From an uncultured Muribaculaceae bacterium (GTDB lineage: Bacteria > Bacteroidota > Bacteroidia > Bacteroidales > Muribaculaceae): DNA of 64,000 nt. Position 1 is the stretch's first letter, and each line of letters begins with the position of its first letter. The position numbers were made by a program, and so were the translations under genes. Shown here one piece after another: positions 25,360 through 34,079 of the stretch. The stretch spans positions 43,810-107,809 of the forward strand of contig CAJUOC010000002.1 of assembly GCA_910587925.1 (NCBI GenBank). The letters are read 5' to 3'. Below the pieces are notes generated by a model. That model was not told the origin of the DNA. It was given only the letters and a program-made list of their open reading frames with translations, and ran no database searches.

Positions 25360-25476
25360 CTCTGACGATAGGCTTCAGTGCCCGCCACATGGCGCAGCCC
25401 TGAGCCGCACGATTCTCTATAGTACAACCATCGTAGAAGTACTTATTTCTTAAGCATAATGTGATGAATGGAAAGG

Positions 25477-25510
25477 GAGGTACCTGTGAAGGCGCCTCTT
25501 TTTCTTTTTC
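25477..25510 (+). terminator. Intrinsic terminator downstream of sodB
   Basis: A hairpin from GAGG (25477) to CCTC (25498), with an inner CCT/AGG pair, is followed by a T-rich tract (TTTTTCTTTTTC). The 118 bases between sodB and this hairpin show no gene. Confidence 0.65.
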
Positions 25511-25531
25511 ATCACATCGTGCCGGTCTGTC

Positions 25532-26518
25532 TCAAATATGCTCGTAGACGGCGATGCGGCCCCGGCGCTCCGACAGGCGGGCGCCGCTGAGCACGGGCGC
25601 GGCCACGGCGCCGCGGGCGCCCAGCGCCACGGGCGATGTCTCGACGCGCGCCGCATCCCACAGCCCGCTGTCGATAAAGCTCTGAAGCACCTCTCGGCCG
25701 CCCTCGACCAGCACCGATGTGATGCCGCGGCGATACAGCTCGCCCAGTACGTCGGCCACGTCGGCGCAGCCGGTGAGCACGAGCGGCGTGGCAGTGGTGG
25801 AGATGTCGGCCGGCCCGAGCCGGCGGCGACGGTCGAGTATCACCGGCTGCGGAGTGCGCCCGGCGGGCCACAGCCGCGTGTCGAGCCGCGGGCGGTCGGC
25901 CAGCACGGTGCCGCTGCCGGCGAGGATGGCGTCGTGGAGCGAGCGCAGGCGGTGGGTGAGCATGGATGTGAGCGGGGTGGAGAAGCGCTCGGGGCGGCCG
26001 TCGGGGCGGTCGGAGTCGATGTAGCGGTCGGCGCTCTGCGCCCACTTCAGCGTGACCCACGGGCGGCCCTGGCTGTGGGCGGTCATGAAGCGGCAGTTGA
26101 GGCGTCGCGACTCGTCGGCGAGCACTCCCTCGGTCACCTCTACACCCGCCTCGCGCAGCATGGCGATACCGCGGCCCGACACCTCGGGGAAGGGGTCGGC
26201 GGCGCCCACCACCACCCGGCGTATGCCGCGGTCGATGATCAGGCGGGCGCAGGGCGGGGTCTTGCCGTAGTGGGAGCATGGCTCCAGGGTGACATACATG
26301 GTCGACTCGGGCAGCAGGGGCAGGTCGGCGGCCGTCACCGACGCCACGGCATTGACCTCGGCGTGGCCCTCGCCGCAGCGGCGGTGGTAGCCCTCGCCGA
26401 TGATGCGTCCGTCGGGCGCGACTATCATGGCGCCCACCATGGGATTTGGCGAGGTATTGCCCATGCCGCGCGCCGCCAGTTGCAGAGCGCGGCGCATGTA
26501 TCGCTCGTCGACGGTCAT
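25532..26518 (-). CDS. ribD: Bifunctional riboflavin deaminase/reductase
   Basis: A 328-residue protein catalysing the second and third steps of riboflavin synthesis: deamination, then reduction of the pyrimidine intermediate. The N-terminal zinc deaminase domain has HAE in CGEGHAEVNAV and Cys in LEPCSHYGKTPPC. The C-terminal reductase domain has WVTLKWAQSADRYI, AILAGSGTVLADRPRLD and SVLVEGGREVLQSF. The start at 26518 overlaps the upstream metallopeptidase stop by four bases. Confidence 0.96.
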   Translation of the reverse strand: MTVDERYMRRALQLAARGMGNTSPNPMVGAMIVAPDGRIIGEGYHRRCGEGHAEVNAVASVTAADLPLLPESTMYVTLEPCSHYGKTPPCARLIIDRGIRRVVVGAADPFPEVSGRGIAMLREAGVEVTEGVLADESRRLNCRFMTAHSQGRPWVTLKWAQSADRYIDSDRPDGRPERFSTPLTSMLTHRLRSLHDAILAGSGTVLADRPRLDTRLWPAGRTPQPVILDRRRRLGPADISTTATPLVLTGCADVADVLGELYRRGITSVLVEGGREVLQSFIDSGLWDAARVETSPVALGARGAVAAPVLSGARLSERRGRIAVYEHI

Positions 26519-27390
26519 AGCTCGGAGTAGTCGGGGGTGAAGGTGTCGCCCAGGGTGGGGTCGCCGGTGCGTATGCCGCGGGTGAGCCAGGCCACGCGCT
26601 GCGACGAGCGGCCGTGGTTGAAGGAGTCGGGCATCTCGCGTCCGGTGGCCTTGCGCTGGAGGTAGTCGTCGCCAATCTTCGAGGCGGCGTCGACGGCCGT
26701 CTCGACGTCGCCCGGCTCGATGGAGCCGAAGAGGGCATTGTCGCGGTTGGCCCACACGCCGGCGTAGAAGTCGGCCTGCAGCTCCAGGCGCACGCTTATC
26801 TTGTTGGCCTCGCGCTCGGGCAGGCGGCTCATGGCCGAGTGTGCCTTGTCGAGCGTGCCCAGCAGGTACTGCACGTGGTGGCCCACCTCATGGGCGATGA
26901 CATAGGCGTATGCAAAGTCGCCCGAGGCCCCGATGGTGCTCTTCATCTGCTTGAAAAAGTCGAGGTCGATATACACGGTCTGGTCGGCCGAGCAGTAGAA
27001 GGGCCCCACCTGCGAGGTGGCCGAGCCGCAGCCGCTCTGTATGGCGCCGGAGTAGAGCACCAGCTTGGGGCACTCGTATTCGCCCCAGCCGCGGCGCTCA
27101 AACTCGGCCGTCCATACGTCTTCGGTGCCGGCGAGCACTTTCGAGGCCAGGTCGGCGAGGCGCTCGTCTTCGGCGTCGGGGGTATAGTCTTGCCGGGCAT
27201 ACTGAGTCTGCGTGGCCTGCCCGAGGGCGGCGCCTATCACATCGCCCACGCTGCCGCCCGAGAGCAGGGTGATGATGCCGGCCACTATCACGCCGACTAT
27301 GCCGCCTCCGATGCCGAGCGTGCGGCCCGACAGGCCGCTGCCGCGGCGGTCAGATACATTGGTGCTGTTGCGTCGTCCTGTAAGTCTCAT
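26515..27390 (-). CDS. ypfJ: YpfJ-family neutral zinc metallopeptidase
   Basis: A 291-residue protein starting MRLTGRRNS. One N-terminal transmembrane helix (about residues 25-48, GGGIVGVIVAGIITLLSGG) anchors it with the catalytic part outside. The zinc motif HEVGHH (in YVIAHEVGHHVQYLLG) and the following ELQADFYAGVWA, which supplies the third ligand region, are diagnostic of the family. Substrate unknown. It is the penultimate gene of a minus-strand run and overlaps ribD. Confidence 0.9.
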   Translation of the reverse strand: MRLTGRRNSTNVSDRRGSGLSGRTLGIGGGIVGVIVAGIITLLSGGSVGDVIGAALGQATQTQYARQDYTPDAEDERLADLASKVLAGTEDVWTAEFERRGWGEYECPKLVLYSGAIQSGCGSATSQVGPFYCSADQTVYIDLDFFKQMKSTIGASGDFAYAYVIAHEVGHHVQYLLGTLDKAHSAMSRLPEREANKISVRLELQADFYAGVWANRDNALFGSIEPGDVETAVDAASKIGDDYLQRKATGREMPDSFNHGRSSQRVAWLTRGIRTGDPTLGDTFTPDYSEL

Positions 27391-27446
27391 GTATGTAGTG
27401 TTTGATGATTGACAAGCCTCTTGAATATCTAACGGGCGCGGGCACA

Positions 27447-28931
27447 TTATTGTTGGACAAAATCGATGCTCCGCGGATTATGAAAGCCGTAAAAGTCGGC
27501 CGATAGCCCGTCGGGGTGCACCCAGTAGTATAGCCGGCCGTCGCCGGCGGTAAAGGGTACGGCGCAGTACCAGCGGGTGACAGGCCCCAGGCCGTAGTCG
27601 GCCGTGAAGAGGGTGGTGCCGACCGGGGCGCTCACCGTGTGTCCCTCCCACAGCCACATGCCGACCGACCCGGGGATGAGCCGGGCACTGTCGGGGCTGA
27701 AGGTGCGCAGCTCCCGCGGCACCACGTAGATATGGCCGCCGGCCGGGGCATACATCCACTCCATCACGCTGCGGGGGCGCGAGTGTGCCCACCAGTCGTA
27801 GTACGGCTTGCCCAGCAGGGCGGCCGGGGCATCCTCGCGCAGTGTCATCGGAGCGTATATGGTGGCGACGCCCGGGCGTGCCGCGGCTATGATGGCGCGG
27901 TTTTCGGCGTCGAGCCTGGCACACATCACCGTCGCCGCCGTCCAGTGGGCGGCGACGGCGGCAATCACCACGGCTGCCGCGGCGAGCGAGGCGCGCCGCG
28001 GCATCAGCTGCCGCGCGGGCAAGAGGCGCATCAGTCCGCACAGCGCGCATAGCGTGCCGAAGGCGGTGATGCGCGGCCCCACGCAGAAGTATACACACAG
28101 CACAGTAGACGCTGCGGTGGCCGCCGCCAGGCAAAATCCGGCCCGGCCGAGCCGGCGGCGGCACACTGCCGCCGCGATGAGGCAGGCGACTGCCGGCACT
28201 AAGAATACAAATGTCGAGGCGCTGTGTATGGCCGGCGGTACAAATCCGCCACCCGTGCTGTTGTAGATAAACGACAGCGCCACGGTCGCCACGCCTCCGG
28301 CGAGGCCCGCGGCCGCGGCGGCCGTGCGGGCGGTGCGCATCGCGGGGTAGCGCACGGCGGCGGCGAGTGCGGCGGCGAGGAGTGCGCCGGCCGGAAGCTC
28401 GTGCCAGAATCCTATGGCCCAGCCGAGCAGTGCCAGGCCCGCCGGTGTGCCGCGCCCGCGCCACAGCAGGCTCAGCATCCACAGCGCGGCCACCGGGCCC
28501 CATAGGTACGGGAGCTGAAACGATGTGAGGTAAAGCTGGTCGGGCCACGGATATGCCGCGGCGAGGGCCGCGGCAAAGATGCCCAGGCGCAGCGGGCGGT
28601 CGGCAAAGCGGCCGATGCGAGCCGCCAGCAGGTAGAGCGCCGCCAGCGCCGCGCCCGATATCAGCGCGGGTATCCATCGCGGCAGCAGTATTATCAGCGG
28701 CATGAGCAGATTGCACAGTCGGAAGTGATTGGTGTGCAGTATGTGGCGCAGGGCGGCCACGTAGTCGGCCGCGTCGGGTAGCAGTCGGCCCTCGAGATAG
28801 GCGTCGCGTATGAAGTTGGCGCTGTAGAGGTCGTCGGCGATATGTGGAAACAGGGCAAAGCCGGCCGCCGCCACTGCAGCGAGCGCCATCGAGGCGATGA
28901 GTACGATGCGGCGGGCGGTGCGGCGGGTCAT
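27447..28931 (-). CDS. Multi-pass membrane protein, DUF6056/glycosyltransferase-C-like
   Basis: A 494-residue protein with about ten hydrophobic helices in the first 345 residues and a ~150-residue extracytoplasmic C-terminal domain. The early loop IADDLYSANFIRDAYLEGR has the acidic D-D/E pattern typical of GT-C lipid-linked sugar transferases and of DUF6056 proteins. It overlaps the adjacent glycosyltransferase gene by four bases, which supports a role in glycan assembly. Family assignment is tentative. Confidence 0.6.
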   Translation of the reverse strand: MTRRTARRIVLIASMALAAVAAAGFALFPHIADDLYSANFIRDAYLEGRLLPDAADYVAALRHILHTNHFRLCNLLMPLIILLPRWIPALISGAALAALYLLAARIGRFADRPLRLGIFAAALAAAYPWPDQLYLTSFQLPYLWGPVAALWMLSLLWRGRGTPAGLALLGWAIGFWHELPAGALLAAALAAAVRYPAMRTARTAAAAAGLAGGVATVALSFIYNSTGGGFVPPAIHSASTFVFLVPAVACLIAAAVCRRRLGRAGFCLAAATAASTVLCVYFCVGPRITAFGTLCALCGLMRLLPARQLMPRRASLAAAAVVIAAVAAHWTAATVMCARLDAENRAIIAAARPGVATIYAPMTLREDAPAALLGKPYYDWWAHSRPRSVMEWMYAPAGGHIYVVPRELRTFSPDSARLIPGSVGMWLWEGHTVSAPVGTTLFTADYGLGPVTRWYCAVPFTAGDGRLYYWVHPDGLSADFYGFHNPRSIDFVQQ

Positions 28932-30070
28932 AGGCTGATGAAACGGGCAAACTGCTCGGCGACACGGCTGCGCGAGAAGTGGCTCTCGACATATGCGCGC
29001 CCCGACTCGCCGATGGCGGCGCGACGCGCGGGGTCGGCGAGGAGCGCGGCCGCTGCCGCGGCGAAGCCGTCCGGGACGGCCACGGCAAATGCGCCGGCCG
29101 ATGTGTCGAGGCCGTCGGCTCCGATCGGTGTGGTGAGCACACAGCAGCCGTGGGCCATGGCTTGCAGGATTTTATTCTGTATGCCCGAGCCCGACAGCAT
29201 GGGGGCCACCACCAGGTCGGCGCTGCGGAAGAAGGCGCTCAGCTCGGCCACGCGCCCGGTGACGTGCACGCAGTCGCTCTCCAGGGCCACCACCTCGGGG
29301 GAGGGTGCGGCGCCGGCGATGGTGAGATGGGCGCCCTCGGGCAGCCGCGCGGCCATAAACTGCACGGCCTCGATATTGGGGCGGTAACTCATGCGGCCCA
29401 CAAAGAGCAGCTCGGGGGCGGCCGACTCGGCGCGCTGTGCGGCAGCCGGCGGGGCGTCGGGGATGTCGACCCAGTTGCTTACGATGGCTGTGCGCTCTGC
29501 ATGGCGGCCGACAAAGGTACGGTCGACCTCCGAGATGTATGCCACGCCGCGGAAGGCGTCGCGGCAGCGGGCCTCGTAGCGGGTCATGCGGCGGCACTGG
29601 TCGCGCAGCATGGCGGCGTGCAGGGCGCGGGCGGTGCGGGATGCGTTGAGGTTGTTGAGCGCCATCGAGTCGGTCATGTCGAGATATGCGGCCGGGTGGC
29701 CGAGGCGGTCGGCATACTGTGCCATGGCCGCGCTGCCGCAGAGGATGAGGTCGTAGTCGGCGGCGCGGTCGCGTACCCATGCCATCAGAGCCGGGTCGCG
29801 GTAGTGGTTGACAAACTCGGGCAGGCGGTTGACGGCCGTGCGCGCCGCGCGCATGTAGCGTCGCAGCGGCGGCACGTATATCACGCGGCTGTCGGCCGAG
29901 AGCCGCGGGTCGTAGAGATGGGCGGGCTGTGCGGTGGGGTCGTGGGTGAGCGATACGGTGTCGACGTCGTATGAGTCGGCCAGCAGCGATGCTATCTGGC
30001 TGAAGCGCACCTGGTCGCCGCCGAGCACCGGGTAGATTTCCTTGTGGGTGAGGTAGAGAGCGCGTGGCAT
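28928..30070 (-). CDS. Family 4-type glycosyltransferase
   Basis: A 380-residue GT-B protein starting MPRALYLTHKEIYP. The N-terminal domain has GGDQVRFSQIASLLAD. The C-terminal domain has LLFVGRMSYRPNIEAVQFM, VHVTGRVAELSAFFRSADLVVAP and SGSGIQNKILQAMAHGCCVLTT, the nucleotide-sugar-binding signature. An in-frame longer ORF upstream is the cstA shadow. It overlaps the membrane-protein gene by four bases. Sugar and acceptor are unknown. Confidence 0.88.
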   Translation of the reverse strand: MPRALYLTHKEIYPVLGGDQVRFSQIASLLADSYDVDTVSLTHDPTAQPAHLYDPRLSADSRVIYVPPLRRYMRAARTAVNRLPEFVNHYRDPALMAWVRDRAADYDLILCGSAAMAQYADRLGHPAAYLDMTDSMALNNLNASRTARALHAAMLRDQCRRMTRYEARCRDAFRGVAYISEVDRTFVGRHAERTAIVSNWVDIPDAPPAAAQRAESAAPELLFVGRMSYRPNIEAVQFMAARLPEGAHLTIAGAAPSPEVVALESDCVHVTGRVAELSAFFRSADLVVAPMLSGSGIQNKILQAMAHGCCVLTTPIGADGLDTSAGAFAVAVPDGFAAAAAALLADPARRAAIGESGRAYVESHFSRSRVAEQFARFISL

Positions 30071-30075
30071 GGTGG

Positions 30076-31497
30076 TCAGAGCGAGGGCTTGCCGCCGTCG
30101 GGGATACGCATCACCGCCCATGCCACTCCGAGGGTGGCCAGTGCGCCCAGCGCGTAGGCCGCGGCAGTGGCGCCGAGCCCGACAAATTGCGGCGATATGA
30201 ATACAAAAGAGGTCACGATATATGTCATCACCAGCGCCGGCAGCAGCGCCACCCACACGCAGCGCTTGCGCCGCCGCTGCCATATGTATATGCTCCAGAG
30301 GGTGACGACGGCCAGGGTCTGGTTGGCCCAGGCGAAGTATCGCCACACGATGTCGAAGTCAATCAGTGTGATGCCGTAGCCGATGGCAAAGAGCGGCACA
30401 CACACGGCGATGCGGTGAGAGAGCGGGCGCTGGTCGTAGCGGAAGATGTCGCCCACGATGAGGCGGGCCGAGCGGAAGGCGGTGTCGCCCGAGGTGATGG
30501 GGGCGGCGACCACGCCCAATATGGCCAGCACGGCACCGATGGTGCCCAGCGTGGTGCGCGAGATGGTGTCGACGGCCCAGGCGGGATTGCCCGCGGCTCC
30601 GGCGAGAGCCGTGTTGAGCTGGGGTACGCCGCCGAAAAATGCCATGGCGATGGCCGCCCATACCAGCGCGATGATGCTCTCGGCGATCATGGCGCCGTAG
30701 AATACCGCCCGTCCCTGGCTCTCGCAGCCGATACACCGGGCCATCATCGGCGACTGTGTGGCGTGGAAGCCCGATATGGCTCCGCAGGCGATGGTGATGA
30801 AGAGGGTGGGCACGATGGGCATGGCCTCGGGGTCGGGCTGGAAATTGTGCAGCGACAGCTCGGGCACCGGGTATCCGCCCAGCAGGGTCACGCCCAGCAG
30901 CAGCAATGCCATCAGTATGAGCGCCGCGCCAAACACCGGGTAGCAGCGGCCGATGACCTTGTCGACGGGCAATACCGTGGCCAGTATGTAATATGCCAGG
31001 ATAATCCATACCCACACCTGTGTGTCCATCGACGGGATGAGCGTCGAGAGCAGCTGGGCGGGGCTGAGCAGAAACACCGCGCCCACCAGCACCATCAGCG
31101 CCAGCGAAAACCAGCGCATGCCGTGGCGCACGGCGCCGCCCATGTACTCGCCCACAATCTCGGGCAGCGAGCGTCCGTCGCCGCGCACAATCATCATGCC
31201 CGACATATAGTCGTGCATGGCGCCGAAGAAGATGCCGCCCAGCGTAATCCACAGGAAGGCTACCGGCCCGAAGCACGCGCCGAGGATGGCTCCGAAGATG
31301 GGGCCTGTGCCGGCGATGTTGAGCAGCTGGATGAGGAAGGTGCGTCGCCGCGGCAGCTCGATGTAGTCGACGCCGTCGGCCATGCGCCGGCAAGGCGTGG
31401 GGCGGGAGTCATCGGCTCCGGCCTGTCTCTCGAGATATTTACCGTATGTGAAGTATGCCGTGACGAGCGCTGCCAGGCAGAGGAGAAATGTGAGCAT
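30076..31497 (-). CDS. cstA: CstA-family peptide/pyruvate transporter
   Basis: A 473-residue inner-membrane protein with about 12-13 helices, shorter than the ~700-residue E. coli CstA but typical for the short Bacteroidetes form. Family-defining segments include IAGTGPIFGAILGACFGP, GGIFFGAMHDYMSGMM, SGFHATQSPMMARCIGCE and VAAPITSGDTAFRSARLI. It likely imports peptides or pyruvate when carbon is scarce. Upstream (31519-31599) lies a set of palindromes that may be an operator. It probably heads the transcript continuing to ribD. Confidence 0.93.
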   Translation of the reverse strand: MLTFLLCLAALVTAYFTYGKYLERQAGADDSRPTPCRRMADGVDYIELPRRRTFLIQLLNIAGTGPIFGAILGACFGPVAFLWITLGGIFFGAMHDYMSGMMIVRGDGRSLPEIVGEYMGGAVRHGMRWFSLALMVLVGAVFLLSPAQLLSTLIPSMDTQVWVWIILAYYILATVLPVDKVIGRCYPVFGAALILMALLLLGVTLLGGYPVPELSLHNFQPDPEAMPIVPTLFITIACGAISGFHATQSPMMARCIGCESQGRAVFYGAMIAESIIALVWAAIAMAFFGGVPQLNTALAGAAGNPAWAVDTISRTTLGTIGAVLAILGVVAAPITSGDTAFRSARLIVGDIFRYDQRPLSHRIAVCVPLFAIGYGITLIDFDIVWRYFAWANQTLAVVTLWSIYIWQRRRKRCVWVALLPALVMTYIVTSFVFISPQFVGLGATAAAYALGALATLGVAWAVMRIPDGGKPSL

Positions 31498-31518
31498 TAG
31501 CTACTTGTTTTTGGTCAG

Positions 31519-31599
31519 GATGCGACATGATATATCATGATGCGCCCTGATGTAACGACGATGCGACATGATGCATCATGAGACACCATGTCGCATCGT
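31519..31599. promoter_or_regulatory. Palindrome cluster upstream of cstA (candidate operator or terminator)
   Basis: Two perfect 14-base palindromes, CATGATATATCATG (31526-31539) and CATGATGCATCATG (31567-31580), are each preceded by GATGCGA. A third, inverted copy (CATGTCGCATCG, 31587-31598) pairs with 31559-31570 to make a hairpin. The whole set lies between the end of the carboxyltransferase gene and the cstA start, in the cstA 5' region. A dimeric regulator site is inferred. Confidence 0.5.
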
Positions 31600-31615
31600 G
31601 TATCAGAGTGAGTGT

Positions 31616-33457
31616 TTATTCAAACTCGACGAGGGGCTGGTCGGTGGATACGACTTCGTCGGGGGCGACGAGCACGCGCTTCACGGTGCCGGCCATCTCG
31701 GAGTTGATGTCGTTTTCCATCTTCATTGCCTCGTATACCAGGAGCACATCGCCCTTGGCTACGGTCTGGCCGGGCTTCACGGCTATCTCGACCACGCGGC
31801 CGCCCATGGGAGCGCGCTGCACGGGGCCGGTGATGGGCTCGGCGGCTGCGGCGGGAGCTGCCTCTTCCTTGGCTGCGGGAGCCGGAGCGGCTGCGGCTGC
31901 CTCCTCGGCGCGGCGACGCTTCAGGAAGCCGTTGGCCACGGTGGGCAGCAGGGCCAGCAGGAGCTTCTCCTCGTTGTTGGTGGCCAGGCCGGCGCTGTCG
32001 GGCTCTTTGTAGGAGCTTACGTCGTAAGGCTTCTCGACGGGGCTGCCGGTAATTTTCTCGCGGAACTCTGCCGTGATGGCCACCGGGGTATGGCCGTACT
32101 CACCCTTGACCAGGGAGATAAACTGATTGGAGCAGTTGGAGTAGTCGGGCTGGCCTTTCTTGCGGTCGATGGCTACGTTGACGGCCTGCGCGCCCACAAT
32201 CTGCGAGGTGGGGGTCACCAGGGGCACGAGACCGGCGTCGCGGCGTACCATGGGGATGAGTGCCATGGCGTCCTCGAGCAGGTCTGATGCGCCGAGGGCC
32301 TTGAGCTGGGCCACCATGTTGGAGTACATGCCGCCGGGTACCTCGGCATTCTTGACCAGCTCGTTGGGCTTGGGGAATCCGAAGTATGCCTCGATGGCGT
32401 GGCAGGCGTCGAGCAGGGTGTCGTAGTCGCCGGCCTTGGCAGCGGCCACCGCGCGGTCGAGGTCGGCCTCGACGGATGCGGGCAGGGTGTCCTTGAGGGG
32501 ATCGAAGGGGCGCGGCATGTGGTCTTTGTTGAGGTCGAAGTCGGCCAGCGAGCGGCGTGCGTCGAGCAGACGGTCGCGTATCTCGCCGACTGCCTCCATG
32601 TTGACGTCAATCTCCACGCCGAGCTTCTTGGCAAAGAGGTATACCAGCTCGATGGCGGGAGCGGCCGAGCCGCCGCCAAACCACCAGATGTTGGTGTCGA
32701 GGATGTCGACGCCGTTGATGATTGCCATCACCGACGATGCCAGGCCGTAGCCGGGGGTGCAGTGGGTGTGGAAGTCGACGGGCACGGTGAGGGCTGCCTT
32801 GAGCTTCGATATGATTGAAGCTGCGCGGGCGGGGGTCACCAGGCCGGCCATGTCCTTCAGGGTGATCATCTTTGCGCCGATACGCTCCATCTCGCGGGCC
32901 TTCTCTACAAAGTACTCGTCGGTGAATATCATCTCGGGCTCGGCGGCTTTCTTGCCGAAGAGGCGGCCGAAGAAGCCTGGCTTGGGAGCCTCGGGAGCCT
33001 TGGGGTCGACGGTGTAGCACACGGCGCCGTCGGCGATGCCGCCCAGCTCGTTGATCATCTTGATAGACTCGCGTACATTGTCGATATCATTGAGGGCGTC
33101 GAAGATACGCATCACATTGAGGCCGTTTTTGATGGCCTCCTCGTAAAATCCGCGCAGCACATAGTCGGGGTAGGGTACGTAGCCGAAGAGATTACGGCCG
33201 CGCGACAGGGCGCTCAGCAGCGAGCGTCCGCCCATGGCCTTGGCTACGGTGCGGAGACGGTCCCAGGGCGACTCGTCGAGGTAGCGCATGACGGAGTCGG
33301 GCACGGCGCCGCCCCATACTTCCATGATGTAGAAGCCTGCATTCTCGTAGTAGGGGAGGAGCTTGTCGATTTCGGCCTGGCTCAAGCGGGTGGCGAAGAG
33401 CGACTGCTGGCCGTCGCGAAGGGTAAGGTCGCGGATTTTAAGTTTTCGGTTTTCCAT
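31616..33457 (-). CDS. oadA: Biotin-dependent carboxyltransferase (oxaloacetate decarboxylase alpha/pyruvate carboxylase B type)
   Basis: A 613-residue protein moving CO2 between a biotin carrier and oxaloacetate or pyruvate. The TIM-barrel domain has LRDGQQS, the carboxylated Lys in ITLKDMAGLV and the metal ligands in DFHTHCTPGYG. The conserved PYC_OADA region follows (to about residue 450). After an Ala/Pro/Glu linker the C-terminal biotinyl domain has EAMKMEND with the biotinylated Lys. A ~25-residue Ala/Pro/Lys insertion sits in the barrel near residues 155-180 (KAPEAPKPGFFGRLFGKK). The beta sodium-pump subunit and biotin carboxylase are not in this window. Confidence 0.93.
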   Translation of the reverse strand: MENRKLKIRDLTLRDGQQSLFATRLSQAEIDKLLPYYENAGFYIMEVWGGAVPDSVMRYLDESPWDRLRTVAKAMGGRSLLSALSRGRNLFGYVPYPDYVLRGFYEEAIKNGLNVMRIFDALNDIDNVRESIKMINELGGIADGAVCYTVDPKAPEAPKPGFFGRLFGKKAAEPEMIFTDEYFVEKAREMERIGAKMITLKDMAGLVTPARAASIISKLKAALTVPVDFHTHCTPGYGLASSVMAIINGVDILDTNIWWFGGGSAAPAIELVYLFAKKLGVEIDVNMEAVGEIRDRLLDARRSLADFDLNKDHMPRPFDPLKDTLPASVEADLDRAVAAAKAGDYDTLLDACHAIEAYFGFPKPNELVKNAEVPGGMYSNMVAQLKALGASDLLEDAMALIPMVRRDAGLVPLVTPTSQIVGAQAVNVAIDRKKGQPDYSNCSNQFISLVKGEYGHTPVAITAEFREKITGSPVEKPYDVSSYKEPDSAGLATNNEEKLLLALLPTVANGFLKRRRAEEAAAAAPAPAAKEEAAPAAAAEPITGPVQRAPMGGRVVEIAVKPGQTVAKGDVLLVYEAMKMENDINSEMAGTVKRVLVAPDEVVSTDQPLVEFE

Positions 33458-33528
33458 ATCTTATATAACTATGGTGGATAGGGTCGATAGTGTGTGTAGA
33501 AACGTGTGGTGGCGACAGTATCGCCCTG

Positions 33529-33536
33529 CAAAAGTA
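33529..33536 (-). promoter_or_regulatory. Putative -7 box for oadA
   Basis: TACTTTTG on the minus strand, about 70 bases before the oadA ATG. No clear -33 element is present. Confidence 0.4.
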
Positions 33537-33594
33537 ATGCATGACGGGCGATTAAAGAAATTTTTCTGCAAAAAAATGTATCCGCGACAGTTTT

Positions 33595-33625
33595 TTTGCG
33601 GATTGGCGGAATAGCGCTAAATTTG
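33595..33625 (+). promoter_or_regulatory. Promoter of the DUF486 gene
   Basis: TTTG at 33595-33598, 19 bases, then TAAATTTG at 33618-33625. This is a full match to the Bacteroidetes promoter pattern. The ATG follows at 33647. Confidence 0.75.
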
Positions 33626-33646
33626 CGCCGCAAATACCGTTTTACG

Positions 33647-34027
33647 ATGAGTCCCAAGCTGATTACCGTGATATTGCTGGTAATATCCAACGTATTTATG
33701 ACCTTTGCCTGGTATGGTCACCTGCGCCTGCAGCAGGCCGGGGTAGGGCGCGACTGGCCTCTCTTTGCCGTGATACTGCTGTCGTGGGGCATCGCGCTGC
33801 TCGAGTACTGTTTTATGGTGCCGGCCAACCGCGTCGGCTTCACCGGCAACGGCGGCCCCTTCTCGCTCATGCAGCTCAAGGTGCTGCAGGAGGTCATCAC
33901 ACTCACGGTGTTTACGGTCATCGCCATGGTATGCTTCCAGGGCGAGCACTTGCGCTGGAACCATCTCGCGGCCTTCCTCTGCCTGGTAGCCGCGGTGTGG
34001 TTTGTCTTCCTCCCCACGGGCAAGTGA
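33647..34027 (+). CDS. DUF486 (DMT-superfamily-like) small membrane protein
   Basis: A 126-residue protein with four predicted transmembrane helices (LITVILLVISNVFMTFAWYG, the PLFAVILLSWGIALLEYCFM region, the VITLTVFTVIAMVCF region, and the AAFLCLVAAVWFVFL region). FMVPANRVG and SLMQLKVLQEVITL are hallmarks of DUF486. These four-helix proteins are related to small drug/metabolite transporters; the substrate is unknown. The ATG at 33647 follows a full promoter; the longer ORF would begin inside it. Confidence 0.9.
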   Translation: MSPKLITVILLVISNVFMTFAWYGHLRLQQAGVGRDWPLFAVILLSWGIALLEYCFMVPANRVGFTGNGGPFSLMQLKVLQEVITLTVFTVIAMVCFQGEHLRWNHLAAFLCLVAAVWFVFLPTGK

Positions 34028-34042
34028 CGCCCGATGCGCGAT

Positions 34043-34074
34043 TTTGGAGGGTCGCGGATTTTTTTGTATCTTTG
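34043..34074 (+). promoter_or_regulatory. Promoter of parE, almost leaderless
   Basis: TTTG at 34043-34046, exactly 20 bases, then TATCTTTG at 34067-34074. The parE ATG begins only 5 bases after the -7 box, so the predicted transcript starts at or next to the start codon. Confidence 0.8.
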
Positions 34075-34079
34075 CTACC

